Assembly (NCBI GenBank): GCA_003232385.1
Contig: QIJE01000024.1
Span: forward strand, 1 to 39,375
Direction of reading: 5' to 3'
Length of the DNA: 39,375 nt
Source of the DNA: a bacterium
Lineage (GTDB): Bacteria > SZUA-79 > Acidulodesulfobacterales > Acidulodesulfobacteraceae
Under the pieces are notes generated by a model. It had not been told where the DNA came from. It worked only from the letters and a program-made list of their open reading frames with translations, and ran no database searches. This document shows positions 27,912-36,314 of the stretch, one piece after another. The position numbers and the translations under genes were made by a program. Positions within the stretch are counted from its first letter, which is position 1. Every line of letters starts with the position of its first letter.

Positions 27912-28151
27912 TTAATCAACCAGAATTTCCTGAATGGTTATTTCATCACCGTCATTTGAAATAAAATTCAGCAAAACATCCTTAAACCTCTCGTCATCTA
28001 AATTTTGAAAAGCAAAAATTAGATAATTTTTATCTACCCCGGAGTATTTGCCGATATTTAATTTTATCTCGTCGACACTTTTTACACCTTCCAAATATTC
28101 ATTTTTTTGAAGCGTATCCACTATTTCCAATGCTATAGAAAATTCATGCAT
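27912..28151 (-). CDS. hypA: Short HypA lacking the zinc-finger domain (79 aa)
   Basis: HypA passes nickel to hydrogenase with HypB and normally has about 113-118 residues. The nickel-binding N-terminus MHEFSIALEIVDTL (His2) and the core strand/helix VDEIKLNIGKYSGVDKNYLIFAF are present. So is the usual final strand (EITIQEILVD). The zinc ribbon with its two CxxC pairs, normally between the last helix and that strand, is missing; no cysteine occurs in the protein. The frame is continuous, so this is an internal loss, not a truncation. It diverges from the hydrogenase operon and precedes hypB. Nickel binding could remain; the role of zinc in ordering the protein is lost. Confidence 0.8.
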   Translation of the reverse strand: MHEFSIALEIVDTLQKNEYLEGVKSVDEIKLNIGKYSGVDKNYLIFAFQNLDDERFKDVLLNFISNDGDEITIQEILVD

Positions 28152-28175
28152 AAAAAAATATTTACAAATCTTACC

Positions 28176-28239
28176 TTGACATTTTATATTTTAAGATAGT
28201 ACCATTGACATTGTACACCATTTAATTTCTAAATATAAT
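28176..28239 (+). promoter_or_regulatory. Hydrogenase operon upstream region with repeated TTGACATT boxes
   Basis: Two near-identical boxes, TACC-TTGACATT (core 28176-28183) and TACCA-TTGACATT (core 28205-28212), lie 29 bases apart in the hypA/hydrogenase intergenic region. A TATAAT follows at 28234-28239, but 23 bases from the nearer TTGACA, too far for a standard promoter. With a 17-base spacer the -35 would be the weak TTGTAC. The boxes may be activator sites. A strong AGGAGGT precedes the small-subunit ATG. Confidence 0.35.
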
Positions 28240-28309
28240 GACTTTAATAAAAAATTATAAGATAATAGTTTAATTTATTTATGATTCATTTCTAAATTTA
28301 GGAGGTTAT

Positions 28310-29638
28310 ATGGGAAACGGCAAAGGAAAACAACCCTTAAAAAATAAAAAAGATAATTCTTCCCCGATACTAAATAAAGATAGTAAATCCAATCTTAAGT
28401 GGGACCCCCTAAGGAACATCGCAGACGACCCCGATGAGGTTTTACGAAAGACGGACGAACGATTGGATAACCTCGAAAAAGAATACTTTAACGATGAAAA
28501 AGACAAAAGTGATAATATAGGAAATATTTTCGGTTTACACGGACTAACAAGAAGAGACTTCATTAAATGGACATCTCTTGTAACATCGGCACTGATGCTC
28601 CCGTATATATTTAAGCCGAGAGTGGCGAGGGCAGCCAATATACTTACGAGAACCCCGTTTATATGGCTCGAGATGTCGGACTGTATGGGGAATACGGAGG
28701 CATTTCTTAGAACCGCTCATCCCACACCCGCAGAAATCATTCTCAGCTATGTTAGCGTCAACTACATGGAATCGATAATGGCTCCCGCCGGTTATCAAGC
28801 GGAAGCGAGAATGGTTGAAACTGTCAAAAAATATAAGGGTAAATATATACTGGTGGTTGAAGGGGCAATCCCAATGGGTCTTGACGGAAAATACCTAACG
28901 ATAGGGGCAAAGGGGAAATCCGGATTAAAAATTACCCAAGAAGTATCTAAAAATGCCGGGGTTATAATTGCAGCGGGAAATTGCGCCTCTTACGGGGGTA
29001 TACCCGCCGCAAATCCGAACCCTACCTCTGCCGTCGGTCTCAGCTCCGTTACGGACAGAAAAGTGATAAATATACCTGCTTGCCCCGTTAATGCAGTAAA
29101 TTTAGTAGGTACGCTTATTGAATACGTATTGATAGGAAAACCCCCGCAGCTTGACAGTATCGGGAGACCCCTCTGGGCGTACTCCGAAAGACTTCATGAT
29201 ACCTGTTACAGAAGGGCGCATTTTGAAGCGGGTGAATATGTCAAAAACTGGGGCGATGACGGGGCAAAAAAACAATATTGCCTATACATGATGGGGTGCA
29301 AGGGGCCTTTTACGTGGAACAATTGCACTGTTGTCGAATATAATCAGGATTTAAGTTTTCCCATGAGGGCCGGACATGGTTGCATAGGGTGTTCCCAGCC
29401 GAAGTTTTGGGATAGAATGACCCCGTTCGAAGAACCTAACGAAAGTGCGAAAATTACGCTCCCGATGGTAGAGGCCACCGCCGATGAATTCGGTGCGGCA
29501 CTTTTTGGGGCTGCCGGCGCAGGAATTGCGGCTCATGCAATATACACGGGTGTCAAAAAGAAAAGAGAGAAAAAGAAAATATCTAAAAATGAGAAAAACA
29601 ATTCGGAAAAGGATAAAAGTAAGGACGATAAAAAATAA
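28310..29638 (+). CDS. [NiFe] hydrogenase small subunit, Tat-exported, membrane-anchored (442 aa)
   Basis: The electron-transfer subunit of a group 1 uptake hydrogenase. A twin-arginine signal (RRDFIKW at 81-87, hydrophobic core, cleavage near ARA109) is preceded by an unusual 80-residue charged extension; no internal ATG offers a later start. The mature part has proximal-cluster residues Cys125, a Cys in AAGNCASYGG and one in IPACPVN. The expected second Cys of the first motif is Asn128 (DCMGNTEAF). Distal (LHDTC, QYCLYMMGC) and medial (NNC, CIGC) ligands are all present. A C-terminal hydrophobic helix (about 393-412) with a lysine-rich tail anchors it to the membrane. Confidence 0.94.
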   Translation: MGNGKGKQPLKNKKDNSSPILNKDSKSNLKWDPLRNIADDPDEVLRKTDERLDNLEKEYFNDEKDKSDNIGNIFGLHGLTRRDFIKWTSLVTSALMLPYIFKPRVARAANILTRTPFIWLEMSDCMGNTEAFLRTAHPTPAEIILSYVSVNYMESIMAPAGYQAEARMVETVKKYKGKYILVVEGAIPMGLDGKYLTIGAKGKSGLKITQEVSKNAGVIIAAGNCASYGGIPAANPNPTSAVGLSSVTDRKVINIPACPVNAVNLVGTLIEYVLIGKPPQLDSIGRPLWAYSERLHDTCYRRAHFEAGEYVKNWGDDGAKKQYCLYMMGCKGPFTWNNCTVVEYNQDLSFPMRAGHGCIGCSQPKFWDRMTPFEEPNESAKITLPMVEATADEFGAALFGAAGAGIAAHAIYTGVKKKREKKKISKNEKNNSEKDKSKDDKK

Positions 29639-29666
29639 AGAAAATTAGGAAATATACGGAGGGGGT

Positions 29667-31358
29667 ATGTCAAGAAAGATCATAGTTGATCCGATAACGA
29701 GAATAGAAGGTCACCTGCGAATAGAGGCGATTCTTAACGGCAGCGGTAATGAAATAACCGAAGCATATTCGTCAAGCACCTTGTTCAGGGGCATAGAGCT
29801 CATACTTAACGGAAGAGCCCCCGAGGATGCAGGGCTTTTTGCTCAAAGAATTTGCGGGGTTTGTACCTATTCCCATTATGAGGCTGCCACATGGGCGGTT
29901 GAAAATGCACTTGGGATACACCCTCCGAAAAATGCAAGAATTGCACGAAATATATTAAAAGGCACGCAAATGGTTCAAGACCACTTAATACATTTTTACC
30001 AGCTTGCAGGATTAGACTGGGTTGATATAGTTTCTGCACTTAGTGCTAATCCGAAGAAAACGATGGATTTAGCATATGCCTATACTAAAACTCCTTATAA
30101 TGCAAGTTTGGCAAGGTTTGAAGAGGTGAAAACAAGGCTAAACGCCTTCGTTAAGTCTGGACAGCTCGGTCCATTCGCAGGCGGCTATTGGGGAAACCCG
30201 TCTTACAAGCTTCCGCCCGAAGGAAACCTTTTAATAGCATCACACTATTTGGATAACCTCAATATATTAAGGATACCTGCGCAAATTATAGCGATTTTAG
30301 GCTCTAAAGACCCGCATCCGCAAACTTGCGTCGTCGGAGGAATTTCATCTATCGCAGATATGATCAATCCTCACAGAATGGATGATATCCTATTTAGAAT
30401 GAATAAAATTACGGATTTTGTTAATAATGCATATATCCCCGATTTACTCACCGCTGCCCAATTTTATAAAGACGAAGCCCTTCAAGGTATCGGCGGGGGC
30501 CTTAAGAATTATTTATCTTACGGCGCATTTCCCCAAACAGACGATGAAAATCCTGAGCACGACTACTTGGCAAGGGGCGTTATATTTGACAGGGATATCG
30601 GCAACGTCATGGACTTAGACGAGAAAAAGATAACGGAATTCGTTACTCATTCATGGTATAAATATCCGAATGAAAAGACGGGGCTTAATCCGTCCGTAGG
30701 TGTTACCGCTCCTAATTATACGGGTTTAAATAAAAACGGCAGCCTTAAAGAAGACGAAAAATACAGCTGGGTTAAATCTCCAAGATATGAAAACAGAGCC
30801 GTGGAGGTAGGGCCCCTTGCCAGGACTCTTATAGCTTACGCGAAGGGCAACGAAAAAATTAAAACATTGGTAGACTATGTCTTAAAAACCTCCGGGCTGC
30901 CCGTAACGGCACTATTTTCAACTCTCGGAAGAACGGCGGCAAGGGGGATAGAGGCAAAATATTTAGCCGATGCATTAGAACCGTGGACTATAGAGCTGAT
31001 GAAAAATGTGGCGATAGACCAATCAAGCTGGACAAATTACGATATGCCTTCAAAAGAAATTATAGGTATCGGACTTGACGAAGCACCGAGGGGGGCATTG
31101 GGACATTGGGTCAGAATAAAAAATAAACGGATAACACACTATCAAATAGTCGTTCCGACGACATGGAACGCTTCCCCGAGAGACGGTTTTAATAACCCCG
31201 GAGCATATGAAGCCTCTTTGGTCGGAGTTAAACTTGCAAATGCTTCCGAACCCCTTGAAATTTTAAGGACGGTGCATTCATTTGACCCGTGTTTGGCTTG
31301 CGCCGTTCACATAATTGATCCGAAAACAGACGAAGTAAAAAAATTTAAAATCTGTTAA
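29667..31358 (+). CDS. [NiFe] hydrogenase large (catalytic) subunit (563 aa)
   Basis: This subunit carries the Ni-Fe(CN)2CO active site. The N-terminal ligands are Cys63 and Cys66 in RICGVCTYSH, and the C-terminal ligands Cys542 and Cys545 in DPCLACAVH. The N-terminal RIEGHLRIE is also typical. The maturation protease is expected to cut after His548, removing 15 residues (IIDPKTDEVKKFKIC). A strong GGAGGGGG ribosome site precedes the ATG, 28 bases after the small-subunit stop. It has no export signal and would be carried through Tat by its partner. Group 1 assignment rests on the partner's Tat signal and the cytochrome b. Confidence 0.96.
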   Translation: MSRKIIVDPITRIEGHLRIEAILNGSGNEITEAYSSSTLFRGIELILNGRAPEDAGLFAQRICGVCTYSHYEAATWAVENALGIHPPKNARIARNILKGTQMVQDHLIHFYQLAGLDWVDIVSALSANPKKTMDLAYAYTKTPYNASLARFEEVKTRLNAFVKSGQLGPFAGGYWGNPSYKLPPEGNLLIASHYLDNLNILRIPAQIIAILGSKDPHPQTCVVGGISSIADMINPHRMDDILFRMNKITDFVNNAYIPDLLTAAQFYKDEALQGIGGGLKNYLSYGAFPQTDDENPEHDYLARGVIFDRDIGNVMDLDEKKITEFVTHSWYKYPNEKTGLNPSVGVTAPNYTGLNKNGSLKEDEKYSWVKSPRYENRAVEVGPLARTLIAYAKGNEKIKTLVDYVLKTSGLPVTALFSTLGRTAARGIEAKYLADALEPWTIELMKNVAIDQSSWTNYDMPSKEIIGIGLDEAPRGALGHWVRIKNKRITHYQIVVPTTWNASPRDGFNNPGAYEASLVGVKLANASEPLEILRTVHSFDPCLACAVHIIDPKTDEVKKFKIC

Positions 31359-31394
31359 TTTTGTATTTAATTAACTTTTAAAAAGGGGTTAATT

Positions 31395-32159
31395 ATGGAA
31401 GATAAAGAGAAAAGATACGGCGAGATACGATTAATTCATAGAATGACGCTTATAAAAAGAATTATCCACTGGTCGCTTTTTCTTGCCATTATTAATAATA
31501 TAATTACCGGTTTTTATATAGCGTATCCCTTTCTTATATTTGGAAAAACTCCTACACAATTAAATTCTATCTCAACCGGGATTCTAAGTTCGGGAGAGAC
31601 ATACAGGGCGTTTATAATGACGTGGATGAGGGAATTTCATTTTATCGGCGCAATCGTGATAGACGTTACCTTTTTTGTCTGGCTGTATTTAGCTTTTTTC
31701 TCATGGAAAGAACCTCTTTACAAAAGTTTCGTGCCCTTTGGAGGTAAAATGGCGGAAGCGGGGAAAATGATTAAGCATTATTTTACGCTTAAAGACAGGC
31801 CTGCAACGACCCGTTATCAAGACCCTTTAAATGCCATAATATTCATTATTTTTCATCTGCTTATTTTATTTCAAATGTTAACGGGATTCCAGCTGTATGT
31901 GGCTTCGTTTACCGGAACTTCGGCCATAGGCGGTTGGTGGCCGTGGATTCTACATTTTACGACCGACTGGACGCTTGTCGCATTCGGCGGGCTGACCGGT
32001 GTCACTCTTGTTCATCTGTTTGTAATGTGGATAATCATAATATTCATGATTTATCATGTCTATATAGAAATTTGGCGTACGGTAATGTGGAAAGAGGGAG
32101 ATATCTCAATACCGTTCGGGGGCTATAAGTATACGAGAAATAAAATAGAATACAAATAA
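31395..32159 (+). CDS. Hydrogenase b-type cytochrome subunit (254 aa)
   Basis: A di-haem membrane cytochrome b of the HyaC/HupC type that takes electrons from the small subunit to the quinone pool. Four or five transmembrane helices carry the expected histidines: RIIHWSLFL, REFHFIGAI, IIFHLLILFQ, LVHLFVMW and MIYHVYIEIW. The final helix and the following RTVMWKEGD resemble the family end. It is third in the operon, 36 bases after the large subunit, behind an AAGGGG ribosome site. Quinone type is not visible, but MqnA in the window argues for menaquinone. Confidence 0.92.
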   Translation: MEDKEKRYGEIRLIHRMTLIKRIIHWSLFLAIINNIITGFYIAYPFLIFGKTPTQLNSISTGILSSGETYRAFIMTWMREFHFIGAIVIDVTFFVWLYLAFFSWKEPLYKSFVPFGGKMAEAGKMIKHYFTLKDRPATTRYQDPLNAIIFIIFHLLILFQMLTGFQLYVASFTGTSAIGGWWPWILHFTTDWTLVAFGGLTGVTLVHLFVMWIIIIFMIYHVYIEIWRTVMWKEGDISIPFGGYKYTRNKIEYK

Positions 32160-32182
32160 AACATAATTGGAATTTTTTGCTT

Positions 32183-32689
32183 ATGACGGGAATTGTGGGA
32201 ATCGGCAATCTGCTGTTGAAGGACGAGGGATTCGGGATTCACTTCATTGATTACCTTAGAAAAAAATATATATTTGACCCGAATATAAGGGTAATCGATG
32301 GAAGTACACTGGGTTACGGACTTTTGGACGATATATTTAATTTTGACAACGTTATCGTCATAGATGCTCTAAAAACAGATGAAAAACCGGGGGGGATATT
32401 TAAATTCGACAGCGAAAACATTCCTGTTAATTTAATGAAGAAAACCGCCCATGATGTTGAATTTATCGATGTAATAACCATGTGCAAACTACAGGGACAT
32501 AACCCCAAAATAATAATTTTTGCAATATCTCCCGAGGACGCTGAAGGCGTCGGAATGGATATCTCCCTTCCCCTAAAAAAGGCTATACCGCGCCTTGAAG
32601 CCCTTGTACTGGAAGAAATAAAAATATTGGGCCTAAAATGGAGCATAAATACTGATATGCAAGAGAATTACGCGAACGGAATCTCTTAA
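32183..32689 (+). CDS. Hydrogenase maturation protease, HyaD/HybD family (168 aa)
   Basis: This endopeptidase trims the large-subunit C-terminus after nickel insertion. The nickel-contacting residues correspond to the Glu in GIGNLLLKDEGFG, the Asp in VIVIDALK and the His in LQGHNPKII. I start at the ATG 32183 because GGAA lies about 10 bases upstream; an in-frame TTG at 32177 adds two residues but is too close to that site. It is the last gene of the structural operon and ends 12 bases from the convergent hypF stop. No second protease is in the window. Confidence 0.92.
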   Translation: MTGIVGIGNLLLKDEGFGIHFIDYLRKKYIFDPNIRVIDGSTLGYGLLDDIFNFDNVIVIDALKTDEKPGGIFKFDSENIPVNLMKKTAHDVEFIDVITMCKLQGHNPKIIIFAISPEDAEGVGMDISLPLKKAIPRLEALVLEEIKILGLKWSINTDMQENYANGIS

Positions 32690-32701
32690 ATTTTAAGTTC
32701 G

Positions 32702-35212
32702 TTATTTATCGTCTATCAGCCCGCCGTAAACTGCCTGTCCTAAAGAAATACCGCCGTCATTCGGGGGTATTTTTCTGTTAAAAAAGACGCTGAATCCGTT
32801 CTCGTTCAAAATTTTAGCGGTTTTTTCCGGCAAAAACGCATTCTGAAATACTCCGCCGCTCATGCAAGCGTTTTTACAGCCTATTTTTAAAGCGATATCT
32901 TTTATAACTGAGGCAATAGTATTTATAAACCTCTCTGCTATATCTTTATATAATGCCGTAAGTGATCCTGAATCTTCGGGATTACGATTATTGATGATAA
33001 TTTCTATAATCTGAATCAGCATCGGACCGTAATCGACTATAAACAGGTCGTCTATTTTATCGTAATCTACGGCGTACCCGAAGCAATCGGATTTTTCTAT
33101 CTCATTATCATACGAGTCCCGCTTATTTTCAGCCTCCTCCTTGCCGCATAGGTCTTCTAAATATACCGCTGCCTCTCCTTCATAAGAGATATCCCTTTTG
33201 AATCCGCACAAACAAGAAACGGCATCAAAAATTCTCCCGCAAGAAGATGTATATGAAGAGTTTATCCCTCTACTCCACATCTTGAAAAATATGTTTATAT
33301 TTTTCGCCGGAATACCCGTTAGTTTCAGCAAGGTATCGGGGTTAAAATCTTTTTTGTCCGGGGAGCAAACGCTTAATTTTCTCATAAAATCGTAATTTTC
33401 GACATACCTGCCTCTATTTTCGGTAAAAAGAGTAAACAGGAGGCTTAAAAGAACCCTTTGGGGCGACTTAACGGCTTTATCGCCCCCTATGAGCCTAAAT
33501 CTTTTAAAGGTCCCTACTCTCTTTAAATGTATATAATTTCCCTTAAAAAATTCCCCTCCCCAAATACTTCCGTCATCTCCATAACCCGTTCCGTCAAATG
33601 CCACGCCAAAAACATCGTCTTTCAATCCTAAGCCGTTTTCAGCCATACATGAAATAATGTGAGATCTATGATGCTGCAGGGCTACATACTTTATACCCTT
33701 TTTCTTCGCCAAATCTTTCGCCCATTTTGTATTATCGTAACGAGGATGACTATCGCAAACAATGAGGCTCGGCTTAAAATTATAAAATGTTTCAAAGTCT
33801 TCCACATTTTCGGTAAAATTAATAAAGCTATCTATATTATCTAAGTCTCCGTTATGCTGACTCAAGATAACCGCCCCCTTACTGTCGTCATCGTTAATAT
33901 TGCCGCTATACGCCATTGCAAACGTGTTTTTAAGATAAGAGCCCATCGCAAGAACATTTCTTTTCAATCCAAAAGGCAATTCAATAGGATCCGGAACATA
34001 GCCCCTTGAACGTCTGATAAAAACCCGATCATTACCCTTAGTACCTTTAATTATTTTTATGACGGAATCATCGCATCTTCTATAAATATCTCTATTATGA
34101 ATTAAAAAACCGTCCGCGATGGATTTTAATTTAAAAAGAGCCTCGTCATTGTCCTTAACGATAGGCTGTCCGGCGATATTCGCCGATGTTGCTACCAACG
34201 GTTTATGAAAAAGGCTGAAAATAATATGATGGATCGGCGTGTAAGGCAATAAAACACCTATATTTTTTGTCCCACAATTCACGAAATAAGAAAGATTTCG
34301 CTTATCTTTCAATAAAACGATAGGCCTCCTCCTTGATAACAACAAAGACATCGAAATATTATCGGCATAGGCATATTTTGAAACCTCGCATATATCTTTA
34401 AACATGACGGCAAACGGTTTCTTCGGCCTATTTTTTCGCCCCCTTAATAATTTTACGGCATCGTCGTTTGCGGCATCGGCCATCAAATGAAAACCGCCCA
34501 CTCCTTTAACACAAACGATACCGCCGTTTTCTAAAATCTGCACGATGGTTTTAATAGCCTTAAAACCCTTTATTTTCTCATCCTTTTTCGAGCCTAACGA
34601 GTCCGGGACAATAAACTCGACCTCCGGCCCGCATGCGAAGCATCCGTTGGGCTCTGCATGAAACCGCCTGTTTGTCGGATCCTCATATTCAATTTCACAC
34701 TCAGGGCACATTTTAAACTTATCCATTGCAGTCGATACCCTGTCGTAAGGTAATTTTTTAGTGATCGTAAATCTCGGACCGCAATCGGTACAATTTATAA
34801 ACGGGTAGAAATACCTCCTATCGGAAGGATCCAAGAGTTCTTTTAAACATTCGTCACAGGTTGCAATATCAGGGGGGATTATAAGATTTAAATTTTCCGC
34901 ATTATTTGTGTCATAGGTTCTATCGGATTTTTTAATTTCAAAATCCCTATAAAAGACCGGTTTTAAAAAACGAAAGGTTTTTACGTCAATAACGGCAAGG
35001 GGCGGTTTTTCGGAATTTAATGATTTCATAAAATTCATTAAATCATTTTCTATTCCTTGAGCATCAATTGTAACGCCGCCTAAGTCATTTAAAATATTTC
35101 CTCTAATGGAGTATTTTTTTGCAAGTTTAAAAACAAATGGCCTAAAACCTACGCCTTGAACTCTACCCGATATATTAATTATGACCCTTTTTAAATGTTC
35201 ATTATCTTTCAT
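32702..35212 (-). CDS. hypF: Carbamoyltransferase HypF (836 aa)
   Basis: HypF makes the carbamoyl group that becomes the active-site cyanide, transferring it from carbamoyl phosphate to HypE. Domains in order: acylphosphatase-like (GRVQGVGFRPFVFKLA, 16-31), two Cys4 zinc fingers (CDEC...CTDC and CPEC...CFAC, about 115-195), a YrdC-like domain with KGVGGFHLMADA, and a Kae1-like domain (HHRSHI, FDGTGYGDDG, SGGVFQNAFL). It is somewhat longer than the common 750 residues, mainly in the C-terminal half. It is fourth in the minus-strand set hypC-D-E-F, 29 bases after hypE. Confidence 0.96.
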   Translation of the reverse strand: MKDNEHLKRVIINISGRVQGVGFRPFVFKLAKKYSIRGNILNDLGGVTIDAQGIENDLMNFMKSLNSEKPPLAVIDVKTFRFLKPVFYRDFEIKKSDRTYDTNNAENLNLIIPPDIATCDECLKELLDPSDRRYFYPFINCTDCGPRFTITKKLPYDRVSTAMDKFKMCPECEIEYEDPTNRRFHAEPNGCFACGPEVEFIVPDSLGSKKDEKIKGFKAIKTIVQILENGGIVCVKGVGGFHLMADAANDDAVKLLRGRKNRPKKPFAVMFKDICEVSKYAYADNISMSLLLSRRRPIVLLKDKRNLSYFVNCGTKNIGVLLPYTPIHHIIFSLFHKPLVATSANIAGQPIVKDNDEALFKLKSIADGFLIHNRDIYRRCDDSVIKIIKGTKGNDRVFIRRSRGYVPDPIELPFGLKRNVLAMGSYLKNTFAMAYSGNINDDDSKGAVILSQHNGDLDNIDSFINFTENVEDFETFYNFKPSLIVCDSHPRYDNTKWAKDLAKKKGIKYVALQHHRSHIISCMAENGLGLKDDVFGVAFDGTGYGDDGSIWGGEFFKGNYIHLKRVGTFKRFRLIGGDKAVKSPQRVLLSLLFTLFTENRGRYVENYDFMRKLSVCSPDKKDFNPDTLLKLTGIPAKNINIFFKMWSRGINSSYTSSCGRIFDAVSCLCGFKRDISYEGEAAVYLEDLCGKEEAENKRDSYDNEIEKSDCFGYAVDYDKIDDLFIVDYGPMLIQIIEIIINNRNPEDSGSLTALYKDIAERFINTIASVIKDIALKIGCKNACMSGGVFQNAFLPEKTAKILNENGFSVFFNRKIPPNDGGISLGQAVYGGLIDDK

Positions 35213-35241
35213 CGACTCGGCTTAAATCAGTAAATTCTTCC

Positions 35242-36310
35242 TTAGCAAATTCGAGGTAAAAGTTCACCGGACGGATAATCCAACAATCTATCTACGCCGT
35301 AAATACCTCGCAAAATCACCTTGCCTTTAAATCTGCCATCACTTCTATTTTTATCTCCCGCAATTCCGATTACCTTGGCATTCTTACCGGACGGATGAGA
35401 CCTGAGAATCTCTATTACCCTATTCTCATACCCGGACTTGACCGCAAAGATTACCCTCCCCTCACATGCAAGTTGATAGGGTTCAAAACCCAGAAACTCG
35501 CAGAAACCCTTCACGCTATCCTTTATTGGAATCTCATTCTCTTCTATGTGAATGTTAATACCCGCAGCAGAAGCCCACTCGTTAAGGACCGCGGCAAGCC
35601 CGCCCCTTGTTGCATCTCTGATAGCGCTGACTCGGCACCCTTGCTTTAAAACAAGTTCAATCATGTCCCAAAGGGAAGCACAGTCGCTTTCTATTGCCAC
35701 ATCCATATCTATGCCGTCTCTTTGCGACATGACGGCGCTTCCGTGGTCCCCGACATCGCCGGAAACAATAATGACGTCCCCGTCCGTTATATTATAAACG
35801 GAAATATTTTCATATAAAACTTCGCCTATTCCGCTTGTATTTATAAAAATACCGTCCGCTTTCCCCACGGGGACAACCTTTGTATCTCCGGTCACAATCT
35901 TAACCCCGCTTTTTTTAGCCTCTTGAACCACCGAATTTATAATCTTTTTTAAATCTTCCATTAAAAACCCTTCCTCTATTATGAGTCCCAAGCTCAAAAA
36001 AAGCGGCTTAGCCCCCATAACCGAGAGGTCGTTTACCGTTCCCGCAACAGATAATTTACCTATATCTCCGCCCTTGAAAAATATCGGGCTTACCGTGAAG
36101 CTGTCTGTGGTAAAGGCTATCTTTTTCGGAAATGGCGGCGTCTTCCAGTAACTTTATTTGATTTTGTCCGTTATCGTAATCTATAATATTCGAATCAGGT
36201 CCGTAAAATTCCGCGAATAATATATCTTTAATCAATGCAGCGGTCTCTCTTCCGCCACCGCCGTGGGAAAGCAAAATCTTTTCATCTCCGTTCAATTTTT
36301 TATAATTCAT
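35242..36310 (-). pseudogene. hypE: HypE gene interrupted by a one-base frameshift
   Basis: HypE dehydrates the HypF-made thiocarboxamide to thiocyanate on its C-terminal cysteine, supplying cyanide to iron. The start is the ATG at 36310 (MNYKKLNGDE), four bases past the hypD stop. The first frame runs through LLSHGGGGRET and LEDAAISEK, then becomes nonsense and stops at 36056. From about 36120 the next frame reads IAFTTDSFTVSPIFF and GGDIGKLSVAGTVNDLSVMGAKP, and continues to the conserved PRIC end at 35242. The switch falls near a five-A run at 36122-36126. The interval length equals 356 codons plus one base. All other parts look intact, so a sequencing error, recent mutation or +1 recoding are all possible. 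Confidence 0.85.
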
Positions 36311-36314
36311 AGGA

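Noticed and set aside
35242-36018. An independent gene for the C-terminal part of HypE starting at MGAKPLF
   Set aside because: No ribosome site precedes that ATG, and conserved HypE sequence continues upstream of it in the same frame to about 36120.
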